Shown: positions 54,619 to 64,000 of the stretch, one piece after another
Numbering within the stretch: position 1 is the first letter of the stretch
Layout of the letters: each line of letters opens with the position of its first letter
NCBI GenBank assembly: GCA_937918905.1
Contig: CAKZSH010000174.1
Span: 1-64,000, forward strand
Direction of reading: 5' to 3'
Length of the DNA: 64,000 bases
Source of the DNA: an uncultured Saprospiraceae bacterium
GTDB lineage: Bacteria > Bacteroidota > Bacteroidia > Chitinophagales > Saprospiraceae
Program-made: the position numbers and the translations under genes
Notes under the pieces: generated by a model
The model's input: only the letters and a program-made list of their open reading frames with translations
What the model was told of the DNA's origin: nothing
Database searches by the model: none

Positions 54619-55029
54619 TTAGTTTTTTGTGTAATCAGCTTCTAGCAAAGAAAAGTATTGAATATAATTTTTGTTAGAAAGGTTAGGAGTTTCCTCTTCT
54701 GCAACAAATCCTAATTTGGCAATTAATTTTTTAGAAGGTAAGTTTTTAACTTTAATATATGCTTCGATTTTTTTTAGTTTCATTTCCCTAAATCCAAACA
54801 AAATGATAGGGCGAATGGCTTCTAACATCAATCCTTTTTTTTGAAAATTTTTGTCTAACCCATAACTAATTTCAGCTTGTTGAATTGATTTATCCCAAGT
54901 ATGGAAACCACAATGACCGATTACCTTTTTACTTTCCTTGTCAATTAAATCCCAAAATTTAAAATCGAATTTCCAATTATTAAATCCTTTTCTTATTCGA
55001 ACTCTTAGGCGTAATCTTTCGGTTTTCAT
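54619..55029 (-). CDS. GNAT family N-acetyltransferase (RimJ/RimL-like)
   Basis: IGHCGFHTWDKSIQQAEISYGLDKNFQKKGLMLEAIRPIILFGF. Confidence 0.87.
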   Translation of the reverse strand: MKTERLRLRVRIRKGFNNWKFDFKFWDLIDKESKKVIGHCGFHTWDKSIQQAEISYGLDKNFQKKGLMLEAIRPIILFGFREMKLKKIEAYIKVKNLPSKKLIAKLGFVAEEETPNLSNKNYIQYFSLLEADYTKN

Positions 55030-55039
55030 AGTAAGATAT

Positions 55040-56311
55040 TTACATTTCCTTCGCCGCTTTCATCACTAAATAATTAGCTGCAAATCCAAAGAAGAAAATT
55101 CCCAACAAAAAGACATAGGCAAAAAATTCAAACTGAGGCAAAAACAAAAATAACAATCCTGAAACGCCCAATCCGATGCCATACAACATCAAATATTTTC
55201 TTGCTTTTGAATCTTTTTTCATTCCAAAAATTCCACCTAGCGGAATCAACATTAAAAAGAACCATGCGCCAAAGAAAATCCAAAATTCGTAACCTGTAAC
55301 AAAATAGGAAATGAAACTCAGGATAGCTCCTAGCATAAATCCACCAATAAAATTAGAAGCTAATTTTTCATCATCAGTCAAAGCTAATTTTCCTAGAGGA
55401 TGCATTCTCAAAAATAAATTAGAAACAGGTCGAGCAATCCAAGTCGAAAATGCAAAAATGACATACGCTAAAATAAAAGGATAAAATAAAGGTGCAATAC
55501 TCGGATAGGTTTCTGCCAAATAAACAATGATTTGATAAATAATAAATGCACCTATCAATAATTGCCAACGTCCTTGATTGGTCATCTTATTGGTCCATAG
55601 AAAAAATTTAAGGATTTGGCGATAAAAAATATTTTTTCCTTTGATGGCTTCCTTCAATCCAGTTTGTGCAAAATTAAATGTAGGGCTTAATCGAAGTGCT
55701 TCTCTAAAATGAGTAACGGCTTCATCATAATTATCATTTTCGATAGCTACCCAACCTTTATTCGTATGCGCAAGTGGATCTTCGGGAGACTTGTGCAAGG
55801 CATAATCAAGTGTAGAGGATGCCTCTTTTCTTCGATTGAGTTGGATCAAAGCTCGTGCTCTTAAATTGACTAGATCAACATTCTCAGCATCAAGTTCCAG
55901 ACCTTTTTCAGCATACTTCAATGCCTCCTCCCAATTATCTTGTATCAAGGCAATTGTTCCTTTGACCTGAAAAAGAGAAGGTTCATTAGGACTTAAAAGC
56001 AAGCCATTGTCAGCCGCAGCTTTGGCATCTTTGATTCGATTGGCTTGAAGATAGATATGAGCTTGAAGATAAAAAAGATAAGTATTGTTAGGTTCGAGTC
56101 CAATAGCGGTTTCAATCAATTGAACGGCTTCATTGTTTTCTTTTGATCTCGAATGGCAAAGTGCCAATAACCCCATTCCATAAGCATTGTTTGGATTTTG
56201 ACTCAACTCCAATCGCAATTCCTTTTTCGCCATGTCAATTCGGCCTTGCTGTAAGAGGATTTTTCCTCTCTCCATGTGAATACTCATGTGATATGATTTA
56301 GTGAAGGACAT
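55040..56311 (-). CDS. TPR repeat membrane protein, similar architecture to 38561..39727
   Basis: Multiple TPRs followed by TM helices. Confidence 0.82.
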   Translation of the reverse strand: MSFTKSYHMSIHMERGKILLQQGRIDMAKKELRLELSQNPNNAYGMGLLALCHSRSKENNEAVQLIETAIGLEPNNTYLFYLQAHIYLQANRIKDAKAAADNGLLLSPNEPSLFQVKGTIALIQDNWEEALKYAEKGLELDAENVDLVNLRARALIQLNRRKEASSTLDYALHKSPEDPLAHTNKGWVAIENDNYDEAVTHFREALRLSPTFNFAQTGLKEAIKGKNIFYRQILKFFLWTNKMTNQGRWQLLIGAFIIYQIIVYLAETYPSIAPLFYPFILAYVIFAFSTWIARPVSNLFLRMHPLGKLALTDDEKLASNFIGGFMLGAILSFISYFVTGYEFWIFFGAWFFLMLIPLGGIFGMKKDSKARKYLMLYGIGLGVSGLLFLFLPQFEFFAYVFLLGIFFFGFAANYLVMKAAKEM

Positions 56312-57508
56312 CGATATATTAAAAAGTTGATTAGTTAATTGGTGAGTTAGTTTATCAGGTTAACGTGAATCAAAGTATAATCAAAATTGACCAATTAACA
56401 TCTTATTGATGCTGAATAGTGTTTATTCTAAATAGTTTTGTATTGAGAATTTCAAAATCTATTAAATGCAAGGTTTTCGACACATTCAAAATTTATCATT
56501 CAGAATTAACTCTAATGAATGACAAATATAACGACAAATCAAATCAAAATGATAATCAAAATCAAAATCAAAAAATCTAAAATTGTTGATGATCTTCATT
56601 AGTTTTGATATTGGTCTAAAGGTTGAAAACATTAGAAGTTTAACGTTTAAAGTAATGTCAACTTATTTTTTGCTTCTTTTGTGACAGTATTTTTTATGGA
56701 AAAATTAATGTAACTAAGTGATAATCAGTATATTTAAATATTAAAGTGACACATATAATAAAAAATCACTTTATAAAAATACCATTTTTAGGGTAGAAAT
56801 AAATGTTAGGGTTAACCTATCTTTGCTTTACCAAGAATGAACATTATGCGCCATCTAAAAAAGTTTAGTTGGTAAAAAGCCAAAAATAAAATCCTGGAAC
56901 CAACTTAATATCCCATGAACTGCAACTAAGGCTTACGAAGCCTACTCTTCATTTATCTTTTAAGTAAAAAGTTTTTTTGGAAGTTAATTCATAAATAATT
57001 TCCCCCAATCTTCAAAAAACTTTAAAAGATAGTTTTCAATCATTTTGTATTGCAGTTTTTGTTAAAAAAAAGGATCAGTTGTTCTCAAAACTATGTAACA
57101 CTATAGAGATGTTTTGAAATCAACACCTTAAAACTATTTGTCCCCCCATTTGCACCGCAAATGATTAATTGGTATTTGCCAAGGACAAAAAAAGTTTTGG
57201 TTCCCAAAAGCCTAGAATAACCAGAACATAATATAATTGGAGTTTTTTATTTTCGAATAGAAAAAAACTTCATAGTAAAACAACGAATTGTAATCCCATG
57301 ATTAAAACGAGTGCTTAGCCCCCCAAGCTAGATGTCGATTATTTAAAATTTTGACATCCAATTTTACCAAACTTACACTATCGTTTTTTTCCCATTGGGT
57401 ATTTTTTTATGAATCAAAAAATTGGAAATAAAGGTTACGGACAAACCTTTATAAAGAAATTTCTTTTTTTGAATAATAAAATTTTTTAATCAACCAATTG
57501 TTAAAAAA

Positions 57509-58291
57509 ATGCATAAAACTCTACTTACCGTTCTTTTGGTAATCTTCTTTAGTATGTCTGCACTTTCGCAGGATCCTGTCTTAATTCTCTCATCTGCTAC
57601 AATAGATGAAAGTGAGGAATTCACAATAGACCTTACCGCAGAAAATTTTACTGACCTCATAGCAATGCAATTTACAATGAAATGGGATTCTTCTAAAGCT
57701 CAATTTTTAGAAGTATTAAATTTCAATTTGCCTGGTTTGGATGAGGGAAATTTTGGTATCGATTCTCTAAACACAAATACAGATCGAGGTTTGCTTCCAA
57801 TGTTTTGGGAAGATGAAAGTCTATTGGGAGTAAGCGAGGATGACGGGTCGATACTTTTTAGTGTAAAAATGAAAGCGACAGGGGAAGTAGGCGATACGGT
57901 ATATTTTCAATTTGTAGGTGCGCCTGCTGCAATTGAAGTAGTAAATGTTGCGCAAGAGGCAATACCTGTAACCTTAATACAAGGAGAGATTGTGATGGAA
58001 GACCTTGTGGGAATTGATGCTGCAGTTGAGAATCAAATCGAAGTAAATAATTATCCAAATCCATTCACGGATTATACATATATCAATTTTGACTTAAAAG
58101 AAACGACAGATATTACATTGACAATTACTGATATTTCAGGAAGGCAAATTTACGCAACTGAAAAAACTATGAATAACGGTTTTCATCAAATGAAAATCGA
58201 CGCTTCAGTTTTTCCCTCCTCGGGAGAATACTTTTACTATGTACAAACGAATGAATACCAATTGTTTAAAAAACTAATTTTTGTTAAATAA
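57509..58291 (+). CDS. Secreted protein: cohesin-like domain + T9SS type A sorting domain
   Basis: DPVLILSSATIDESEEFTIDLTAENFTDLIAMQFTMKWDSSKAQFLEV (cohesin-like) and NNYPNPFTDYTYINFDLKETTDITLTITDISGRQIY. Confidence 0.82.
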   Translation: MHKTLLTVLLVIFFSMSALSQDPVLILSSATIDESEEFTIDLTAENFTDLIAMQFTMKWDSSKAQFLEVLNFNLPGLDEGNFGIDSLNTNTDRGLLPMFWEDESLLGVSEDDGSILFSVKMKATGEVGDTVYFQFVGAPAAIEVVNVAQEAIPVTLIQGEIVMEDLVGIDAAVENQIEVNNYPNPFTDYTYINFDLKETTDITLTITDISGRQIYATEKTMNNGFHQMKIDASVFPSSGEYFYYVQTNEYQLFKKLIFVK

Positions 58292-58326
58292 ATTCTTTAA
58301 CATCCAACATCCCATACTAGGACATC

Positions 58327-61300
58327 ATGAAGAAATTAATTACATTTTTATCCGCGTGGATTTTAGCTTTCTCAGCTATCGGGCAAGTCGAGTTTAATAT
58401 TACTCCTTCATCCACAAGTGCCGATCCTGGCCAGACTGTCTCTGTAGACATTACCGTAGAGAATTTTGTAGATATTGTTGGTTTGGAATTCCAAGTTACT
58501 TGGGACGATGCCGTTTTACAATTTCAAAATATTATAACGTATGATAACATACTTTGTAATGTTAATAATCCTACACCGTGTTTTTTTTATTCACCAAATC
58601 CAAATCAAGGAAATATTGGACCAAATACAATTACGGATTTGTTTGCAGCTCAGTATTTGGATGACCTAGCAAGTGCTTATCCAAATACCCTAAATGATGG
58701 TGATAAAATATTAACCGTTGAATTTTTGGTGATAGGAAATGGTGGTCAAACATCTGATATTTCATTTGCAGGTAATCCACTTGTGGTCAACTCTTCATTT
58801 CAAGAGTTGTCTGTATCTAATGGAGGCCTAGTAGTTTCTGATGGTACATTTACTGTCAACGGAATGGGTTGTGCAGGAAATGGTACAGTTACATTCTCAG
58901 CATCTGATGAGTCAGGAAGTTGTGGAGACCAGCGAGTGGTTCAAGTATCAGTTGATAATTTTGAAGATATTGAAGGTTTTGGTTTTAACCTAACTTGGGA
59001 TCCAGCATTGGTTTCTTTCGATTCTGTTGGAGGTGTTTATCAAGGTAACTTACCAGGATTAACAAATCCTACAGGAGGAGGAGTTGGTAGTTTTAACAAT
59101 AATAATAATACCTTATTTGTTTCATGGCAAGATGGTAACGGTCAAACGGTTTGTGATGGAACAGTAATTTTTGAAATATATTTTACTTTAGTAGGACAAG
59201 GAAATTCTGATGTAGAGTTTACTGGAAATATTGAGGTAATAAAAAATAGTAACTTAATTAATCCTATTCTTAATGATGGTTCGGTAAATGTAACTGGAGG
59301 TGCTGGTTGTGGTGGTGGAAATACTGGAGACATTACTTTTGATGCAGGAGAAGTAAGTGGAGAGACAGGGGATCAAGTATGTGTACCATTTACGGTAACT
59401 AATTTTGATCAAGTAAGTAGTTTTCAATATGAAATATTTTGGGACGAAACAGTAATGACTTTCGCTAATGTTTTAGATGGCAATGGTCAACCACTTCCAG
59501 TTTCAACGGGTACTCCTGGCCCAACAGCAGGGAACCCACTTAATTTAATTCTTCCTGCACCACCTGCAGTTGGAAACTTTGGATTATCTAATACTGGAAA
59601 TGGAGGAATATTCGTAGCATGGAGTAATCAAGCTGGAGTAACAGTTAATGATAATGTTCCAGTTTACGAAGTATGTTTTGATATTATTGGTGCTACTGGT
59701 AGTTCATCCGATATAACTTTTGGAGGTACGATTGAAGCAGCAAATAATAACGGAATTCAAGATCTTAATTTGATTCCTGGGCAAGTGAATGTTACAGGTA
59801 CATTTAACGGTTTGGAATTAGAATGGGATTGTTGTGAAAAAGTAGAAATAGGTAGCAATGTATGTATTGATATTCGAGTAGTAGATGGTTTTACGAATAT
59901 TGGGAGTATGCAATACGGAATGGAATGGGATCAAACAGTTTTAGATTTTACTGGTTTTGCTTTTGGAAATGGTGATCCACTTATGGTTGCTAATCAAATT
60001 GGTAGTAGCCTTGTAGGTTTTCCAAACGATGGAAATGCAAAACTTTTATGGAGTAATAATATGGCGAATGGTTTAAGTCTTATGCCTGGTCAATCTCTAT
60101 ATCAAATATGCTTTGATGTAATTGGAAATGCAGGTTCGACTTCTGATCTTGATTTGGGAGCACTACCAAATGCTAATCCACCATTTGCTGTGGAGATTTC
60201 AGTTAGACCTACTGATGATGTGATTGACTTTTTAGGAAACACATGTACGACAGAGGCTGCTAACTTAGCTGCTCTTGCCTTGACAGCAACTCCAACCAAT
60301 CCTTCTTGTGTAGGATCAACTGACGGAGCCTTAGACTTAACAGTTACAGGAGGTGCTCCTGGTTATACCTTTGCATGGTCAAATTCAGTTAATACAGAAG
60401 ATCTTTCAGGATTGGGAGCAGGTAGTTATACAGTTACTGTTACTGATTGTGGAGGTGGAACAGCAGAACAAACATTTACAATTTCTGATCCTGCTCCAAT
60501 TAATGTTACTGCAAATATTACAGATGTAACTGGTGCTGGTAATGACGGTGCAATCGACATTACAGTTTCAGGAGGCGCACCTAATTACACATTTGCTTGG
60601 TCAAATGGATCAACGACTGAAGACATTAGTGGTTTGACAGTTGGTTCTTATACTGTTACAGTAACTGATTCCAATCAATGTACAGCAGAGCAAACTTTCT
60701 CTGTAGCTACAGGATGTTTACCATTTACCATTTCTGGAAACATTACACATGAAACATCTGCAGGAAATGATGGTGCTATTACAGTTACGACTACAGGAGG
60801 TACTGCACCATATAATTATTCATGGAGTCCAAATGTTGGATCAACTGCTACTGTAAATAACTTAGCTGCTGGTAACTATACAGTTACTGCAACCGATGCT
60901 AATGGATGTACTGGACAACAAACATTTACAGTTGATGCATTTAATTGCCCAACTGTTACTGTTACCGCTTCAGGTACACATGTAACTTGTGCAGGTGGAA
61001 GTGATGGAACTGCAACTGCTAATGCAACAGGAGGTACTGCACCTTATAATTATAATTGGGGCGTAAATCCCAATACACTTTCTGCTGGTACTTACACAGT
61101 AACTGCAACTGATGCTGATGGTTGTTCAGGAACAGCTACAGTAACCATCAATGATGGAATTACTATCGGAGTAAGTTTAGTGAATTCGAATAGCTTAACA
61201 TGTTTTAATAATAACACAGGTACTATTACTATAACTGGTACAAATGGAACTGCACCTTATACAGCAAGTTGGAGTAATGGTATGTCAGGATTGACAATCA

Positions 61301-64000
61301 GTAATTTAGCTGCTGGATCATACACGCCCACTATTACTGATGCAAATGGTTGTCAAGCAACTGGAAGTGCAATTACAGTTTCACAACCTAACGATATTTC
61401 TATAGTAGGAAATCCATCTAACACTTCATGTAATGGAGGAAGTGATGGTTCTATTAGTTTAAATATCTCAGGCGGAACAGGTGGATATAATGTATCATGG
61501 AGTAACGGTGCTTCTGGTCAAACGATCAATAATCTTTCTGCGGGAAGTTATACTCCAACAGTAACTGATGCAAATGGATGTACAAAAATAGGAAACGCAA
61601 TTACAGTAGGACAACCTTCTGCACTTAATGTTGTGGCTACTGTTACAGACGCTTCATGTGCAGGAAATTGTGATGGTGCTATCAGTTTAGCAATCACAGG
61701 TGGAGCAGGTGGATATTCTGTTAACTGGAGTAATGGCGATTCTGGAACTTCTGTCTCAGGATTATGTGGAGGAAATATTACAGCAACAGTAACTGATGCA
61801 AATGGATGTGCTGTTTCAGATGTTTATACCATCATCCAACCAGAAGTATTTACACTTGATTTTGTAATAACTAATGAAAGTGTTGTAGGTGATGACGGAG
61901 CTGTTGATTTAATTGTATCTCCTACTGGAAGTTATAATTACCAATGGAGTGCAAGTAACGATCCTAATTTTAATCCAATTACTGAAGACATCAATAACTT
62001 ATCAGCAGATCTTTATTCAGTAACCGTAACTGATCCTTCAACAGGATGTTTTGTTACAGGATTTGCTTCAATTACAAATAGCTTAGGTGTTCAATCAGTA
62101 GTTGAAACTGATATAACTTGTAATGGAGGAAGTGATGGTTCTATCGAATTAGTAACGGTAGGAGATGCTACACCTTATGGTTGGGTTTGGTCAGGACCAA
62201 ATAATTTTTCTGCACAAACTGAAAGTATTTTTAATGTACAAGCAGGAATATACTCTGTAACAATTACAGATGCAAATATGGTTACTTTGGTTCAAACCTA
62301 TACATTGACTGAACCTGATTCAGTAACTATGACTTTCACTATTCAAGATGAAACTGATTTCTGTGATGGAGCAATTGACTTGACTCCTGCAGGTGGTGTT
62401 GCACCATATACTTATCAATGGAGTACAGGAGCAACTAGTGAAGATGTAACTGGACTTTGTGATACGGATGATCCAGATGATGGTGGATATACGGTAACTG
62501 TAACAGATGCCAACGGATGTATTAATATTTCAAATGCGCTTCAGATTGCAGGAGAATCACCAAGTGTTGGTTCTATTGAGTTGGAACATGTAAGTTGTCC
62601 AGATGCTACTGATGGAAGTAAAACGGTTACGCTTATTGGTGGTAATCCTCCATTTACTTTAGCATGTACGCCTCTTGGAGGAAATCCAGTTACAGTAACA
62701 AGTAACTCACATACTTATACTTTTGGGTCTTTAGCTGCAGGAATTTATTTGATATCAGGTGTGGATGCAAGTGGCAATCAATTGCCTGCAACTCAAGTAG
62801 AAATTTTGGCACCAGATCCAATTCAGATTACAAATACAATCATCACAAATGCAAGTGCAGGAAACTGTGATGGAGCAATTGATATAACAGTAACAGGAGG
62901 AATGTTACCATATACTTTCCAATGGAGTAACGGTTTTAACAGTTCTGATCCTTCAGGCTTATGCCCAGGAAATTATGATGTAACTATTATTGATTCTAAA
63001 GGATGTGTATTTGTTTCAGAGGAATTTACAGTAAGCGAATTAATTCAAATTACAGGAACATTTACAAATGTAACTTGTAATGGAGATGCTGATGGTAGCT
63101 TTTGTGTAGATGTTGCAGGTGGAGTTGAACCTTATTCTTATGAATGGACGGATTGTAATGGTAATGTTATTTCAACTGAAGCAGTTGCTTGTTTAACAGG
63201 TTTATCTGGTGGATGTTACCAAGTAATGATTACTGATATGATGGGCTTCAATGTTGGAACATCTGGAGTTATTGTTGAAGCAGACGTACTTACTACCAAT
63301 GGAATAAGTGTAACACCACCAGACCTTCCAACTTGTTCAGATGGATCAATCGGATTAAGTGTTGTAGGTGGAACTCCTATTCCTGGAAATCCAGATGATT
63401 ATGAATTCCTTTGGAAAGATGAGGGTGGAAATGATATTGGAACTGGTTCAAGTATTTCAAATCTAGTTGGAGGAATGTATTTTGTAACAATAACGGATTT
63501 TAACGGATGTACAACTGAGGTAGAGGTTGACTTACCAAGCTGTGAAATTGGAGGTAGTTTAGCAATAAACCAAATCTCTTGTCCAGATGAATGTGATGCA
63601 AGTATTGGATTCACACCTGATAGTGGAACAGGACCATATTTCTACGATTGGAGCAATGGTGAAACTACTTCGACGATTACAGATTTATGTGCAGGAACTT
63701 ATTCCTTAACGGTAACAGATGATAATGGAGTAGAAACTTTTAGAACCATAGATATTGTAAGTCCGGCATCTATCGAAGTTACTGTTGAAACTTCTCCAGG
63801 AAGAGCGGAAGCAGTTGTGATAGGAGGAACGGCTCCATATACATATCAATGGGATGATGAAATTACAGAGGAATCTTTTATTGAAGAATTAAGAGGTGGA
63901 ATACATGTATTGATAGTAACTGACTCGAATAACTGTCAAGCTGTTATGAGTCAATTCGAAGTGCCTTATGGTACAGATTGCTTGACGGCAAGATCAACGA
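58327..64000 (+). CDS. Giant secreted adhesin: four cohesin-like domains followed by ~16 SprB-type repeats; continues beyond window
   Basis: ATG at 58327 MKKLITFLSAWILAFSAIGQ; cohesin-like VEFNITPSSTSADPGQTVSVDITVENFVDIVGLEFQVTWDDAVLQF; SprB-like CVGSTDGALDLTVTGGAPGYTFAWSNSVNTEDLSGLGAGSYTVTVTDCGG repeated; still in frame at 63961. Confidence 0.88.
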   Translation, partial: MKKLITFLSAWILAFSAIGQVEFNITPSSTSADPGQTVSVDITVENFVDIVGLEFQVTWDDAVLQFQNIITYDNILCNVNNPTPCFFYSPNPNQGNIGPNTITDLFAAQYLDDLASAYPNTLNDGDKILTVEFLVIGNGGQTSDISFAGNPLVVNSSFQELSVSNGGLVVSDGTFTVNGMGCAGNGTVTFSASDESGSCGDQRVVQVSVDNFEDIEGFGFNLTWDPALVSFDSVGGVYQGNLPGLTNPTGGGVGSFNNNNNTLFVSWQDGNGQTVCDGTVIFEIYFTLVGQGNSDVEFTGNIEVIKNSNLINPILNDGSVNVTGGAGCGGGNTGDITFDAGEVSGETGDQVCVPFTVTNFDQVSSFQYEIFWDETVMTFANVLDGNGQPLPVSTGTPGPTAGNPLNLILPAPPAVGNFGLSNTGNGGIFVAWSNQAGVTVNDNVPVYEVCFDIIGATGSSSDITFGGTIEAANNNGIQDLNLIPGQVNVTGTFNGLELEWDCCEKVEIGSNVCIDIRVVDGFTNIGSMQYGMEWDQTVLDFTGFAFGNGDPLMVANQIGSSLVGFPNDGNAKLLWSNNMANGLSLMPGQSLYQICFDVIGNAGSTSDLDLGALPNANPPFAVEISVRPTDDVIDFLGNTCTTEAANLAALALTATPTNPSCVGSTDGALDLTVTGGAPGYTFAWSNSVNTEDLSGLGAGSYTVTVTDCGGGTAEQTFTISDPAPINVTANITDVTGAGNDGAIDITVSGGAPNYTFAWSNGSTTEDISGLTVGSYTVTVTDSNQCTAEQTFSVATGCLPFTISGNITHETSAGNDGAITVTTTGGTAPYNYSWSPNVGSTATVNNLAAGNYTVTATDANGCTGQQTFTVDAFNCPTVTVTASGTHVTCAGGSDGTATANATGGTAPYNYNWGVNPNTLSAGTYTVTATDADGCSGTATVTINDGITIGVSLVNSNSLTCFNNNTGTITITGTNGTAPYTASWSNGMSGLTISNLAAGSYTPTITDANGCQATGSAITVSQPNDISIVGNPSNTSCNGGSDGSISLNISGGTGGYNVSWSNGASGQTINNLSAGSYTPTVTDANGCTKIGNAITVGQPSALNVVATVTDASCAGNCDGAISLAITGGAGGYSVNWSNGDSGTSVSGLCGGNITATVTDANGCAVSDVYTIIQPEVFTLDFVITNESVVGDDGAVDLIVSPTGSYNYQWSASNDPNFNPITEDINNLSADLYSVTVTDPSTGCFVTGFASITNSLGVQSVVETDITCNGGSDGSIELVTVGDATPYGWVWSGPNNFSAQTESIFNVQAGIYSVTITDANMVTLVQTYTLTEPDSVTMTFTIQDETDFCDGAIDLTPAGGVAPYTYQWSTGATSEDVTGLCDTDDPDDGGYTVTVTDANGCINISNALQIAGESPSVGSIELEHVSCPDATDGSKTVTLIGGNPPFTLACTPLGGNPVTVTSNSHTYTFGSLAAGIYLISGVDASGNQLPATQVEILAPDPIQITNTIITNASAGNCDGAIDITVTGGMLPYTFQWSNGFNSSDPSGLCPGNYDVTIIDSKGCVFVSEEFTVSELIQITGTFTNVTCNGDADGSFCVDVAGGVEPYSYEWTDCNGNVISTEAVACLTGLSGGCYQVMITDMMGFNVGTSGVIVEADVLTTNGISVTPPDLPTCSDGSIGLSVVGGTPIPGNPDDYEFLWKDEGGNDIGTGSSISNLVGGMYFVTITDFNGCTTEVEVDLPSCEIGGSLAINQISCPDECDASIGFTPDSGTGPYFYDWSNGETTSTITDLCAGTYSLTVTDDNGVETFRTIDIVSPASIEVTVETSPGRAEAVVIGGTAPYTYQWDDEITEESFIEELRGGIHVLIVTDSNNCQAVMSQFEVPYGTDCLTARST

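Noticed and set aside
57858-63614. Minus-strand ORFs within the cohesin/SprB region
   Set aside because: Low-complexity antisense of the giant plus-strand adhesin.

Overview
This 64 kb, AT-rich window looks like a Bacteroidota chromosome, probably a Saprospiraceae-like lineage. That placement is inferred from T9SS sorting domains, SprB and CHU_C-like adhesin domains and a bat aerotolerance locus; no phylogeny was run. It starts and ends inside giant repeat adhesins: a minus-strand lectin/PKD-like protein at 1..3545 and a plus-strand cohesin + SprB-repeat protein at 58327..64000. Both are open at the window edges, so the ORF track omits them. In between are housekeeping genes (CBS/CysK family, hpf, xer, rpsU, mce, kdsD, recQ, aroQ, lpxH, frr, serS, rho, rpmH, rnpA), a moxR-DUF58-bat locus (about 35-48 kb), a ypdA-like gene, a TPR histidine kinase and several lipoproteins. 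The most unusual signal is about 25-30 long intergenic inverted repeats with stems of roughly 20-60 nt, mostly unlike each other in the arms. The arms fall into about 10 word families that recur at distant loci (for example a 43-nt identity between 16315 and 39889). Many share an apex word, TTTGTCGAATA / TTTGACGAATA ... TATTCGAC. They occupy most gene gaps in the bat locus, run into coding ends (stop codons, the rnpA and batD C-termini, lipoprotein signal-peptide regions) and flank a relic of a DUF1080-like gene. I saw no CRISPR array, rRNA, tRNA or intact IS.
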